Positions 11,775 to 22,289 of a DNA stretch of 64,000 nucleotides are shown one piece after another (within the stretch, counting starts at the first letter, position 1; every line of letters starts with the position of its first letter). This stretch comes from Dicyema japonicum (taxonomy: Eukaryota; Dicyemida; Rhombozoa; Dicyemidae): assembly GCA_011109175.1 (NCBI GenBank), contig RDEW01000019.1:158172-222171 (forward strand), given 5' to 3'. Made by a program: the position numbers and the translations under genes. Under the pieces are notes generated by a model. That model ran no database searches. It had not been told where the DNA came from and saw only the letters and a program-made list of their open reading frames with translations.

Positions 11775-12085
11775 GAATATAATTGGAATGTCACGTGGCG
11801 TCATGTGGTTGCGAATTAGTTAAATATTTCTGTTCGCTTGTCGGTTACTCCTCTTCCCCTTCCTACTAGAATGGTGTCACGTGACCTACCTGTCTCAGTT
11901 GGCTGCCATTGCCAGGCTGGAATGACAAAGGATCATTTGTTCTTTTTCACTCTAATCGAGGGGTTTCCACAACTGCAAGGAATGGACGTCTTTTACCTTT
12001 TATGCTGGTTCCGGATGGACTTGTGAGACGATGAAGGACTCTGTTTCTGATACATTGGAAACTGGATGCGCTTAATTGGTTGATA
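11775..12085 (+). repeat. Dispersed repeat family A, plus copy
   Basis: Begins with gtcacgtggcgtcatgtggt, continues through gtcacgtgacctacctgtct and ggggtttccacaactgca, and ends after ggaaactggatgcgcttaattggtt. This is the same order of blocks as the 2380-2715 copy read on its minus strand. Diverged by many point changes. Confidence 0.6.
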
Positions 12086-12950
12086 ACTGTTAACTTATTT
12101 CTCATCAAGTCTTCCAAAATAATGTTCCCTCCATCATTGAAAATACACTAGAATGGCCAATAATTGAAAATGACTCGTGTGATCGTTGCATCGTCAAGTG
12201 ATTATGTGCCAAATTAAGGCCGTTTGGTTTGAGTTGCTTTTAATATTTAAGAACTTTCTGACAAATTTAGACTGTCCATATTAATTCTTTTGGTTGCGCG
12301 TGAGTCCCTGATACAATCCAATTCTGTAGTAGTGAGTCACTGATGATTAGGGCGATTTTTATTTTGACTTTAAAATTCAATAATTTGACCTTTTGTGACT
12401 TTATGGAAAATTTATCTAGAAAAAAAAATTTTTAATATGAAAAAAACTAATCTAAATATTAATAATTAAAAACTATTTCAGGTTAAAAATTTCGGTTTTC
12501 AGATAATAATTTTATCAATAATAAAAATCTTTTCTATAATAATAACGATGTGGAAGGATATTTTTCAAATAGCCGTATATGAACTGAGAAATTTGTTGTT
12601 TTTCCATTTTTTAATAGAAAAAACTTATTAACAGAAAATTTAGATTCCAGATACTTCCTAATTTTGTATAAATTGTTACTGAAATACAATTTTTGAATAT
12701 GCTTGCTGCGTCTTTTACTGTGAAGTAAGTTTTCCCTGTCATCTTTATCAATTTATAATCCAATATTGACATAATATAGCTAATAAATTGCTCCGTAGTT
12801 CATTTTAATAGATTACTTCCAAGCATCTTTATATTAAAATTCCATTTCCATCAAAATTGTTTTTATTTTTTACCCCAATAAAATTTTTACAATAATATTT
12901 ACAATTCCAAGACAATTTCCACTTTTTTAAAGACTTTTCACGAGAGCCAT
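12086..12950. other. AT-rich interval with a SINE scrap
   Basis: About 12290-12350 (cagtgactc-like and gatgattag text) resembles the tail half of the tRNA-derived SINE on the minus strand, and the phrase tgatgattagggcgattttt is partly shared with 49890-49915. The rest (12360-12950) is over 75% A/T by eye, with no coding signal. Confidence 0.4.
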
Positions 12951-12954
12951 AATA

Positions 12955-13245
12955 TGTATAGCTCCGCATAGGCAGGACACACACTTTATTTAAGTAAAGA
13001 ACAGTTAATTTTAACTAGTCGTAGAACCAAGGAATGATCTTCACTTCTTTTTTTCTTTTTCTTGTGTGAGTGTCCTTTCTAGACAATCCAGTTCCGCAGT
13101 GAGTATCCACTGATGACGGCGTCACTCGTCCAAACCCTTTTAGCATCGTAGATGCGTGGAACCTTCCACCAGGTGAACAGCAGCGAGAATCGAACCCGTA
13201 ACCTAAGTCACTTTAGCCTGACATCTAACCACTACCCGGCTATTT
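12955..13245 (-). mobile_element. tRNA-derived SINE, full-length copy
   Basis: Read on the minus strand, the element starts with a tRNA-like head. An A-box-like TAGTGGTTAGATG is at 13222-13234 and a B box GGTTCGATTCT at 13186-13196, the spacing expected of an internal RNA polymerase III promoter. The unrelated body (ACGAGTGACG...CTCACTGCGGAAC) ends near 12955 with GTGTGTCCTGCC. Copies sharing the body lie at 17995-18192, 27085-27300 and 28003-28295. The full element is about 290 bp. Confidence 0.8.
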
Positions 13246-13940
13246 CCCCTTCTGATCAGAATTATTTTGAAAAGATAGCCAATTTCAGTAAAATTTTCTA
13301 TTTTTTATGCAAGAAATTTATTAGTGGATTCATATATATTTATATGGATCCCGTAGATCAAACCAACTTTTCAAAATCTATAATAAATACATTTAAAAAA
13401 CTCAAAAATAGCTTCGGTCAAGTTACCTTTGCATAAGTTTTCTACACTTTAACATAAAAGTAAAACGATATCCTAATACCCTCAAACAAGTTTTGTAAAA
13501 TTTACTGTTCAACTTATGCAAGGAAAATCATATTCGACTAAGCATTAGTGACCTCATAGAGTCAGTGAATGGAATGAGAAAATCAAATATTTTTACAGTG
13601 GCACCTGTGAAATACTAATAAAAATGATAAACTTGTTAGTTTGAAATGTTTTTTAGACAAAAAAACATAATAAAAAGCTGTTGCTAGAAAATTCGTGAGT
13701 TGATAGAAAATTCACAGGATGTTTTCTAATAACAGTCTCAATCTTTTCAATGACCGTCCTGATTTGAATTCGGCATAACAGTTGCCACGCTATTATTTTA
13801 TTCAAAAACTCTAAAAATTAATAAATAAAAAATAAAAACAATAAAAATTTTGACTTTATTGACCTAAAAAATTAAATTTTGACTATTTTTGACTTTATAA
13901 GTTTTAAATTATATAATATTTTTCGGTTTTACAAAAAGAC
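13246..13940. other. AT-rich, no supported gene
   Basis: The 94-codon plus frame at 13152-13436 begins inside the SINE and has no recognisable content. The rest is AT-rich with short frames only. Confidence 0.4.
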
Positions 13941-13944
13941 CTGG

Positions 13945-14110
13945 TCAATATCAAAAGAAATCTAAAAAACGCCGACGACCTGGACAACATGAGAGCCTTG
14001 GCTAGGAACAGGGGCATGGAAAAGTATGACAACTAACCTTGTTTATTTTGCTGCACATGCGGGGCTATAATTAGTATGGCTCTCGTGAAGTGCTTAAATA
14101 ATAATATAAT
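13945..14110 (+). mobile_element. LINE family B, 5'-truncated 3' end
   Basis: Contains the last codons of the family B polymerase (ALARNRGMEKYDN), then gctgcacatgcggggctata...tatggctctcgtgaa and an aataat tail. The same end closes the 22.3-23.7 kb copy. Extreme 5' truncation with a preserved 3' end is typical of target-primed reverse transcription. Confidence 0.8.
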
Positions 14111-14194
14111 ATTTTTTGATAAAAATCACATTTTTATAAGTTTTAGGCAATTTTAAAGAACATATAAATTTTTGACTTTATTGACAAAAATCTC

Positions 14195-14300
14195 CCTACT
14201 GATGATCAATCCCAGATTCATCGTAAATGACAGTAGCGAGATCGACCCTAGACCATCTGGATTTGGTCCGGGACTCATTACATTGCGCCATCCGATCGTT
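14195..14300 (-). mobile_element. SINE head fragment
   Basis: On the minus strand a tRNA-like head (gcgcaatgtaatgagtcccgg) leads to a degraded B-box region (ggtcgatctcgct) like the other SINE copies, then stops after the start of the body. It is a truncated copy, not a tRNA gene: the B box is changed and no tRNA 3' end follows. 14111-14194 is AT-rich. Confidence 0.55.
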
Positions 14301-14509
14301 ATCTTAAGATAAAGTGAAACTCATCTTTAAGGAAGAGGTCGAAAATAAGCAATTCCGTGGCTTCAAAAGTACAGATAATCTCATCCAAAAAACCAGTTTG
14401 TCTTACTTGGAGGTTCTCTCTTCTGTACTACCCTTTGAACCTGTTGGTATCGATTATTTCTAAAGATATCAAACAAAATCCTTGATCATCATTCAACTAT
14501 TCATAATAA

Positions 14510-14840
14510 TCAGAAACCTTCTGAAGCAGTACTACGTCGACATGTGTCTCCAACAGGAGACGAAAGTTCACATTCTTCCCACAAACTGACATTTCCAGAA
14601 TATTCAGTTATCAGAAAGTATCGATCCTCTTGCCTTGAAGTAAAAATCATTACCCTCGTCAAAGGAAAATTTGTTGCAAGATAACGCCTTGCCATTACGA
14701 ACCCCCATCCCCCGTAGAATATCTCGGGATTTCCATAGATACAAATATTACAATGGTAACGTGCGTATCCCCCTGCCAGTTCTTGTCCAATGGATTGTAT
14801 TTCATCAGACCTGACCCTTGCCTCCTTTAATATCGCCACA
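14510..14840 (-). mobile_element. LINE endonuclease-domain fragment
   Basis: An open 109-codon minus frame (ILKEARVRSDEIQSIGQEL ... GWGFVMARRYLAT ... TSRQEDRYFLITEYSGN) resembles the N-terminal apurinic-type endonuclease of LINEs: the position of QETRV, the G-GFV strand and the following beta strand. Other endonuclease scraps are at 19200-19900, 23990-24190, 33745-33910, 37420-37830 and 45840-46620. The catalytic Asp/His region is not included. Confidence 0.55.
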
Positions 14841-14963
14841 TTTATGCTTTCCGACTTTTGGGATTCTCACAATCCTATCATCCAGGCACGTTCACCTCTG
14901 AAAAGAAATAAAACACTTTCTGTATTACAAAAACGTTAATTGGGACATTTTAACCGAAAAATT

Positions 14964-15415
14964 CAGATGGCAATGAAACTTCAGATTGCTTTTCAGAATC
15001 AATTGGATGTGGGGAAGTTGAGGACGCCCCATTGGAATGAATCTTTTGCGAGCTTGGAGTATAATTTCATGAGGTTTCTGACGGCGGCGTCGATCGAACA
15101 GAAATATCCGGAAATCTTGAAGGATGTGAATTCGGGCCACGCTGGACGTGAGAAGTTGACAATGACTCTTTCTGGAGTGACTCCAAAATTGTCACCGAAT
15201 CATCGATAATGCTATGATTTATGAGTTGGTTGACGATCCCCGTAGTAGATAAAGAAGGCAATTCGTGAGTACAAAAATAAAGAAGAACTCAAAGTCAACG
15301 AAATGTTTGTGGTGGGTTTGTGTAAAGGTGCTGCCGCCAAGACAGTTATATACTCAATGGAGGTGAAAAAGACAAGATTGTATTTAACAATCTCCACAAT
15401 CTTTCAATTTGGCAG
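14964..15415 (+). pseudogene. Broken reading frame, possibly integrase-related
   Basis: A plus frame (14964-15209) ends after GHAGREKLTMTLSG, which recalls the His-rich zinc-binding module before retroelement and Ginger-type integrases. A one-base shift then opens MIYELVDDP, and a further shift opens a 60-codon stretch (EYKNKEELKVNEMFVVGLC). No GT-AG pair of suitable size joins the first two parts, so I read a frameshifted pseudogene. The integrase idea is weak: only one motif supports it. Confidence 0.3.
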
Positions 15416-16300
15416 TCAGATATTGGAAAGAGAGGAATGAGATCGTTTCATCGATGATATATTTCCAAACTTATTGGTATTCTTCATATGGGGGGACTAA
15501 GTTGGCTTTGTATTATGTTTTTGATTGGTAGAACTTCAAAGAATAGCGATAAAGAATTGTGCAAGTGGAGAATCAGGATTGGGTTCTCCAGCATATGGGA
15601 TGCTAGTTCAACATGTGGAAAGCTTCTGAGATATCCATAGCTTAGAAAGACTAAATTGCAGGCGATAGGTTGTTATGATTTTTTAAGGATCATCAAAGAA
15701 AAGTGGAAACTAGTATTTTTGCTGAGACTATAAAACGGAAGAATTAACGGATTACCAAGAAGGTTAAACTCACTAATTAGGTGATCCCAGACTTTGTTAT
15801 GGCGGTCAGTATCAACGTGAAATGGAAAGTACTATTATGACCATTCAATTTGGTGTTTATTTATTATTTCGGCACTCAAACCCAGATATTTCAACACATA
15901 TAGATGAGTTGCAGAGAGAGCCATTAACCAGGACGTTCTTAAGATTATGCCTACCATAAGGAATTCAATCAACCACTACGAACCGTGTGATAGAAGAGAA
16001 ATCTTCAATCGAGTACCCAAATAGTATCAAATGGCACCACGTGGTCAATTTAATTAACCTTTAATAAGCTAACAATATAAATTTTAATTATTTGAATTTT
16101 TATTTTATTTATTGTCACTGGTGGTCTATTGAATCCGTGAAGCAGCATTAAAATAGAACACATTTCCCTGCTATCTCCCTTACCATCATAAATTAATTTC
16201 CCATTTAGTATTTTGCTCATAAGAAGCTTCAGTATTCGGCCGGCTTACTGAAAGTAGACATATGCTGCGGTATATTTGATACAATTTTTTTTCAAAGAAC
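15416..16300. other. No supported gene
   Basis: Short frames only. The phrase atcaacgtgaaatggaaag (about 15811) is nearly repeated at about 33640, so some of this is dispersed repeat. 16020-16130 is AT-rich. Confidence 0.35.
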
Positions 16301-17020
16301 ATAAACCAAAACTTAAAAGAATTAAAAATATCATAACTTTTTGACCCGCCTCATATGTATGGTGTTAATTTCTTTATCTTCATCTAGAATTCTGACCATT
16401 TCTTCTTCGTGTTCGTTACTGTATATTTTTCGTAAAAATTTGGGCGTATAAGGGGTATTTTCTATTAGCGTCTTTGCGTCCCCATCGTTACTTATTAAAA
16501 TTTCATCACCGTCTTAAATTTCGTCGTAGAATGTACTAATACTGCCTCGTTTTCATTTTGGACGTCAAAATCTAGTAGCGCTTCTTCTTTTTTTTTTCAT
16601 ATTTTTTAGAAAGATTCAAATGGTCTTTGTTTTGTTGTATCGTGGACAGCATGGTTATGATCGCTAACAATGTCTTTTATCAAATTGATATAGCATCCAA
16701 AATTGCCTCTCGATGCACTCGCCGATGAGATTCATCATTTTATTGATTAAATCTATTGACATTAAACAAAAAATACCGTTCGACTTGTCCCTGTATCCAT
16801 GGAGCTCGTGGTCGTCCCGAAACGTGGGACATATTGTTGTTCCATATGGGAATTTTTGAATTCCCTTCCATTATCTGTATGGAGAATAATTGGAGATCAA
16901 TTATGCAAAAAATTCCATTCAGGATTCGGCGAATCTCATTTGCAGATTTGCCAACGGCACCTTCTACCACACCAAATTTTTAACTAGAATTGAGAGAATT
17001 AATAATTTTACCTGACAATA
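16300..17020 (-). mobile_element. Integrase (DDE, rve-type) remnant
   Basis: On the minus strand, about 16990-16740 encodes in two overlapping frames the end of a retroviral-type integrase core: HTDNGREFKN, the second catalytic aspartate block, then in the next frame HVSGRPRAPWIQGQVER, the classic G-P-R...Q-G-x-V-E-R block with the third acidic residue. This grouping occurs in Ty3-like LTR elements and in Ginger/KRBA2-like DNA transposons. At least one frameshift separates the blocks. The region to 16300 downstream has acidic, stop-rich frames and may be its C-terminus. No LTRs were found. Confidence 0.6.
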
Positions 17021-17990
17021 AACACGTTTAGAAACCTCAGTTAGCCACTTCACTACGTCTTGCAACGTAAATGGTAAGTGACAGTAAACTATATAATTTA
17101 TCACGTCCAAAGTGATTTAGATTATGTTGAGCCTAATTTAAATCAACAAATATACAATTTCAATGTATTTTAGTTTTAATTCAGCTTCCTCAATACAAAA
17201 GAATCGCAACTCTCGACCATTTTAAGTGATGTAGGCTGCGGATTCCTTGAAACTTAAACTTCAAGCATATTGCTTGATATTTGCCCTTTCTCTCCTGTCA
17301 ATGGATTTATCGAGTTAGTCCCGATTCTTCGTGTTAATTCCACCAGAACCATATTTTATAATTGATATTTTTTAAAAAATACTATATATAAGTTTTATTT
17401 TTTATTATTAATAATTTCTTCCAATGAAATGTTTTCTGAAAAAAAATATTTTTTTCGTATTTTGAGCATTGACTGGCTGGTCTGGACTGTGACAAAATAT
17501 TCAAAAAATTAAGACTTGTCAATTGAATAAGACCGTTCCTGAAACGTCAGATTAAAAGGAAAGGTATAGGATACGATCCCTCTCAAAAAATATCACGTTT
17601 GAGGAGTCTGACGTGTACATGTACATGGGAAATAAAAAATCACTGTTCTACCCTATTGAAGAGATCAAATTGAACATAGAAATGATTGAGGTTTCTACAT
17701 TAACTGACAAACATAAGCTCAGCAGTTTAAATCATTTTGGTCGTGAAAGATATAGTTTGCTAAAAAAACAAAATTTAAGCCATCACGAGAAATGATGTCT
17801 ATAATATCATATCCAAGTCTCTTTTTGCCAGGTTTAACTGCTTTAATAAGTGTAGTCTTTGCGTTTGATGCCCACTAAACTACAATTACACCAATAATAG
17901 CATATGCGCCGCGTGATTGATATCTTGTTGACTTAAGGAGACATTCGGAACTTGAGGAGTACTCTCGGGTCTAATTTCATAACAAATCGT
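17021..17990. other. AT-rich, no supported gene
   Basis: A 60-codon plus frame (17613-17795) is the only open stretch and is unlike any family I know. 17340-17460 is nearly pure A/T. Confidence 0.4.
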
Positions 17991-17994
17991 AGAG

Positions 17995-18192
17995 GGAGAA
18001 CCAAGGAATGCTCTTCATTTCTATAGACGATCTGGTTCCGCAGTGAAATGCTTACTGATGACTGCGTCACTCGTCAAGCCAAAGCATTGTAGATGCGTGA
18101 AACCTTCAAAAGGAATATACAGCAGCGAGATTCGAATAATGGGCCATCAGGCCTTTTGCCCGGCACTCGTTACACTGCTCCACCCGGAAGAA
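17995..18192 (-). mobile_element. tRNA-derived SINE, internally shortened copy
   Basis: The head on the minus strand is ccgggtggagcagtgtaacg...gggcaaaaggcctgatgg. A degraded B box (attcgaatctcgctgctgta) and the shared body (acgagtgacgcagtcatcag, tcactgcggaaccagatcg) follow. The 3' part is shorter than in the copies at 12955-13245 and 28003-28295. Confidence 0.75.
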
Positions 18193-19190
18193 TTCATCAC
18201 CAAATAGATTTTCGGTCGTCTAAGAGCATCTGAGTACAGAGGAAAGTAGAGTGGTTGTATATAACTATTTTTTGGTTTAACCAATCGATAGAGGTGGATA
18301 TCGGTGGCACTCCGCAAATACAACACGGAGCATGTCAAAATTCTCAAAAATAGAGGCCACTCATTCAAACCGCAAAATGATCTAAAACTGTGTCATGGGA
18401 AATACAGTCTACGTAGGCAGCATATAGCACTTCATTTATAAAAATAGTCCTCAGATCCCTCAGTTCCGCTTAGAGATAGACTAACACAGGGTATAGTGAG
18501 TCGCTTTGAGGTGTTCTAATAGTTGTTCTGAATTATCTTGACTCTGTGGTTCCAATACAGCTGTGTGGTTCCATTACCTGACTGTGAGGTTCCAAATAAG
18601 TGTCGGCAACCAGCACACAAACCATCCTAACATAGTCGTAGTCCACGATTGTTTGAAGTTTTCCATTATTTTGTCTCTAAAAATTTTATCAAATACGCGA
18701 CTCATGCCAATGCCAAATATGGTGGTCGCAATTTTGAATCTCTTAGATATGGCACAGAGCCCCCTATGCACTCATTACATCTGCAGTTGATCTTCCTGGC
18801 TTGAATCAACTTTGGGTAGCCGACGGAAGCTTCAATGAGTCCTAACATTGCCAGAGAGAAAATTTTCTTTAGCGTATCCAAGAGAATAATTGAACGGTTA
18901 TTTGGCGGTTTAAGCAACGATTCCCTTTCTCAAACGGCTCTACCGTTGAACTTTCTTTCGAAGTAGTCGCCACTATTTCAGTTTGCCTTACAATTGTTTC
19001 CTAGCTTCGTCTGCATAAAGTTAGTCGATGGAGTAATCTAATAATCGTGTATATTTTTGCCCACATCTCAGGTCCTCGAGTTATAATATACGAGAGATTG
19101 TGAACGTTTCTTCAAAATATTCCAGTTTTTTGGATCTTAACATGTCTCCACTTCTGGCAGGTTTTCTCCGATACCCATGGAATAGTCACC
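18193..19190. other. Unassigned, perhaps decayed transposase
   Basis: A minus frame at 18771-18574 (ISKRFKIATTIFGIGMSRVFDKI) vaguely resembles the helix-turn-helix region of Harbinger-type transposases (RF-IATST...RV). This is a single weak similarity, so no element is claimed. The remainder has short frames only. Confidence 0.25.
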
Positions 19191-19194
19191 CTCG

Positions 19195-19900
19195 TAATCT
19201 CTGAGGGAATCAACTTTTCGACTGAACATCTCATGGTTGAATTCATTCTATCTGCAAATAGTCTTTCCGGATAACCTTTTTAGTACTAGTCGGGCGACAT
19301 TGACCTTGTGGTCGCTGAATTTACGTTCCCAACCATAAGAACTGGTGTCCACTGGTCGACGTTTTCCTTCCTGTAGGAAAATAATATGATCGATTTGGTT
19401 GTCAAGATCGACGTATCCCCCATTTTCGTTTCTTCTACCTCCAATCCACGTCGTTTTAAGACGCGTTGCATAATGGAAGATTGTATTGGATATTACGAGT
19501 GAATATACTCCCAAAGTTGTTGGCATGTCATCGGGAGATTTCTTTTCCTCCTCCCTGATTTCCCACTCACAGCTCTTCACCACGGCATTTGCATGTTTTG
19601 GCATTCCAGTCCTCGGTAAGTAATACAAGAAAAGATGGTTTTGTGCTCATGTAGGTCATTGACAACATGTGGTAAGAGTCTAACTTGTCCACTTTATTTC
19701 AGCCTTCCACTTGGTGGAGCGTAGACATTGATGATGCTTATTATTCGATCCAGGTGAGTCACATTGTCGTGCTCTAGCTGTAATATGGACATCCGGTCCT
19801 CACATGCTAGTGCATGTATATTACATTCCAAATCCCAGGTGAATGCCGAACAAGTTCACATATAGTGTGATTCTGATGGAAGGAGGATTCTGTAATCGTT
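19195..19900 (-). mobile_element. LINE endonuclease-domain fragment
   Basis: The 126-codon minus frame at 19628-19248 contains LKTTWIGGRRNENG, DLDNQIDHI and, near its end, SDHKVNVARLVLKRL: the D-x-I/Y-D and SDH blocks that end apurinic-type endonucleases of LINEs. Upstream (about 19850-19665) lies sequence also present at 23990-24190 on the same strand, including the strand that encodes an IINVY-A-P-like block. Frameshifts separate the parts. Confidence 0.65.
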
Positions 19901-20169
19901 ATTTATCTCAAAGTCCGCTCTTGATTTTCGTCCCGTGAAAGCATTCATCGTGAGTATTCAGTACTTAATTAAGATTTCTCGTTTGGAAATATCATTCAAA
20001 CCACTAACATTGAACGATAGCTCGATGATTAAGAGTTCTTGAAAATGAGCTACGTCATTTTCTAACAACCTCATATGTGAGTAAGACTTCGTGCAATTTA
20101 GTTACGTCAAAAACTCAACCAAAAAACACCAAAAACTATGACCTAAGCACCAGGATATAAATTAAAAAA

Positions 20170-22160
20170 ATCCGTCATATTATGTTTTCCGCCAAGTTAA
20201 TTGCCTTTGATAAATGTGGAGGAGGAATTCGTCCTATTGCTGTTGGGTTTGTTTTTCGTCGACTGGCTTCTAAACTTGCTAGCAGAGCAATCCTTCCGAT
20301 GCTTGTCAAACAACTGCGACCAACCCAAGTAGGGGTCGGTACTCCTGGTGGATGTGAGGCGGCGGTTCATGCCGTTCGGATGTTTACTGGAAACAGAACG
20401 AACATGCCTTGTGTGGTCCTCAAGATTGACATAAAAAACGCCTTCAATACCATACGGCGCGATGTAATTTTGGAAGATTGTCTTACCCATTACCCGTCTA
20501 TATATAATTATGTTCATTGTTCGTATGGAAAACCGTCCAGTCTTGTACATGGGAAATACTTCATTCCCTCGTCGTGTGGAGTTCAGCAAGGAGACCCACT
20601 AGGACCGGCATTGTTCTGCCTCGGTGTCGACCGTGTCATGAGATGCCTTACTACTCCGCTGAACGTGTGGTATTTGGATGATTGCACCCTGGGAGGTCAT
20701 CCTAACAATGTATATGACTGTCTACAGAGATTACTAACCCAATTGGATACGCTTGGTTTAAAGCTAAACGCATCCAAATGCGAAATTGTTAATTATGGAT
20801 TCTCCCGATATGAATGGAATCGAATCCTATTAATGTTTCGGGGATTATTCCTAAAATATCGGAAATCGAGCCGGATTATTTGGAAATACTTGGATGCTTT
20901 CTGGCTGAAACTGGAATTAACGACACTCTGTTGGCTAAAGAACAGCAACTAAGAAAAACTTTTTTACGCCTTGGGATGCTGGATGCACATACCTCTCTTT
21001 TTCTCATAAAAAACGCTTTATTCACGCAGAAATTAAATTACGTCCTTCGAGGAGCTCCATGTTACCTGAAAATGCAACAACTCGGGGCGATTGACTCCCT
21101 ATTCCGGTCTACGACCGAACGTATTACTAATGTCGAATTCGACGAACAAGGATGGGAACAAGCAACCTTGCCCGTTCGCTTTGGTGGACTCGGAATTCTC
21201 TCACCATCTGATTTACACCCGGCATATCAATCCTCATTGGACTCCAATCAGAATTTGATCATGATGATTCTCCAGCTCCCATCAGAGTCGTCAAAGATCG
21301 AAGATTTGGTACACCCTAAAGTCAAACAACTCGGGCAGAGAGACCTTTATGAGTCTGTTTGCGAGGATAAATACGAGAGGCTTTTGAAAATATCTAACCA
21401 ACACCGACGAGCCTGTCTTTTAACTGCAAGATGCGAGTGGAGCGGGGCTTGGATCAATGCCCTACCCATTGGAAACGTGGGAACTCACCTAGACGATGAA
21501 ACGGTCCGCACCGGAGTCTCCATCAGACTTGGATTGAAAGTTTGTCAACCCCATGAGTGCCGATGCGGCCGGAAGGTCGACTGCTATGGACATCATGCCC
21601 TTTCTTGTCGAAAAAGCGCAGGTCGATTCGCTAGACACAAGGCTATAAATGAAGTGGTGAAGCGCGCCCTCGAGTTGGCGGGATACCCATCCATTCTAGA
21701 GCCAACGGGCTTGAGTAGGGATGATGGGAAGCGACCCGATGGAATTACTGTCTTCCCCTTCTCTCGGGGCAAATGCTTAATTTGGGATGCTGCCTGTACT
21801 GACAGCTTTTCCCAGTCGAAACTTTTGAGGTCGGCAATGAAAGCGGGAGAGGCGCCCGTTTATATGAAAACTCAAAAATAAAGAAATACAGCAGCCTCCT
21901 AAACCGTTTCCATGTACAGCCAGTGGTCGTCGAGACGAGCGGAGTCTTTGGCCCCAAGACGGTCTCTTTCCTTAGAGCACTTGGGTGTCTATTGACCAAA
22001 GCCTCGAGGGAGCGTCGGGAAACCGAGTGGCTTTTCCAAAGGATATCCCTGGCAGTAGTCAGAGGTAACAGCCACTCGATCATATCCGCTGGACTTTAGA
22101 ACGATTTTATTGTTATAAATAAATTTAAAGTAATTAAAAAAAAAAAAAAAAATTAAAAAA
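20170..22160 (+). mobile_element. LINE family A, 5'-truncated copy with RT and nuclease-like C-terminus
   Basis: The best copy of this family. Frame 1 (20182 to about 20850) carries reverse transcriptase: KIDIKNAFNTIRRD (motif A), SSCGVQQGDPLGPALF (motif B) and WYLDDCTLGG (motif C, LDD). A shift to a second frame (about 20850-21865) continues through the thumb to CRCGRKVDCYGHHALSC, then a conserved RH, then KRPDG...IWD, a Cys-His knuckle plus PD-D order like the restriction-enzyme-like endonuclease of R2/NeSL-type LINEs. A third frame carries QRISLAVVRGNSHS and stops TAG at 22097-22099. An A-rich tail is at 22133-22160. The 5' end is lost, consistent with incomplete reverse transcription. Two or more frameshifts make it inactive. 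Confidence 0.85.
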
Positions 22161-22289
22161 TATTTTTTAAATAAAAAAATAAAATTTTTAATTTACTATT
22201 ATCTGTAAATAATCTATTGTTTTATTAAATTATAATAATTATTCTCCCTTTTTGAAAAAATCGCTACACTACTAAATGAAATGTTTTCA

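Noticed and set aside
13186-13234. A true tRNA gene on the minus strand
   Set aside because: The A- and B-box sites belong to a SINE head: no complete cloverleaf or 3' acceptor arm follows, and the same body is attached in other copies.
14964-15415. Joining the broken frames here with a 26-nt intron (gttgac...ataaag, about 15226-15251)
   Set aside because: That intron connects the second and third pieces, but no AG lies where the first and second must be joined, so the locus cannot be a normal spliced gene.
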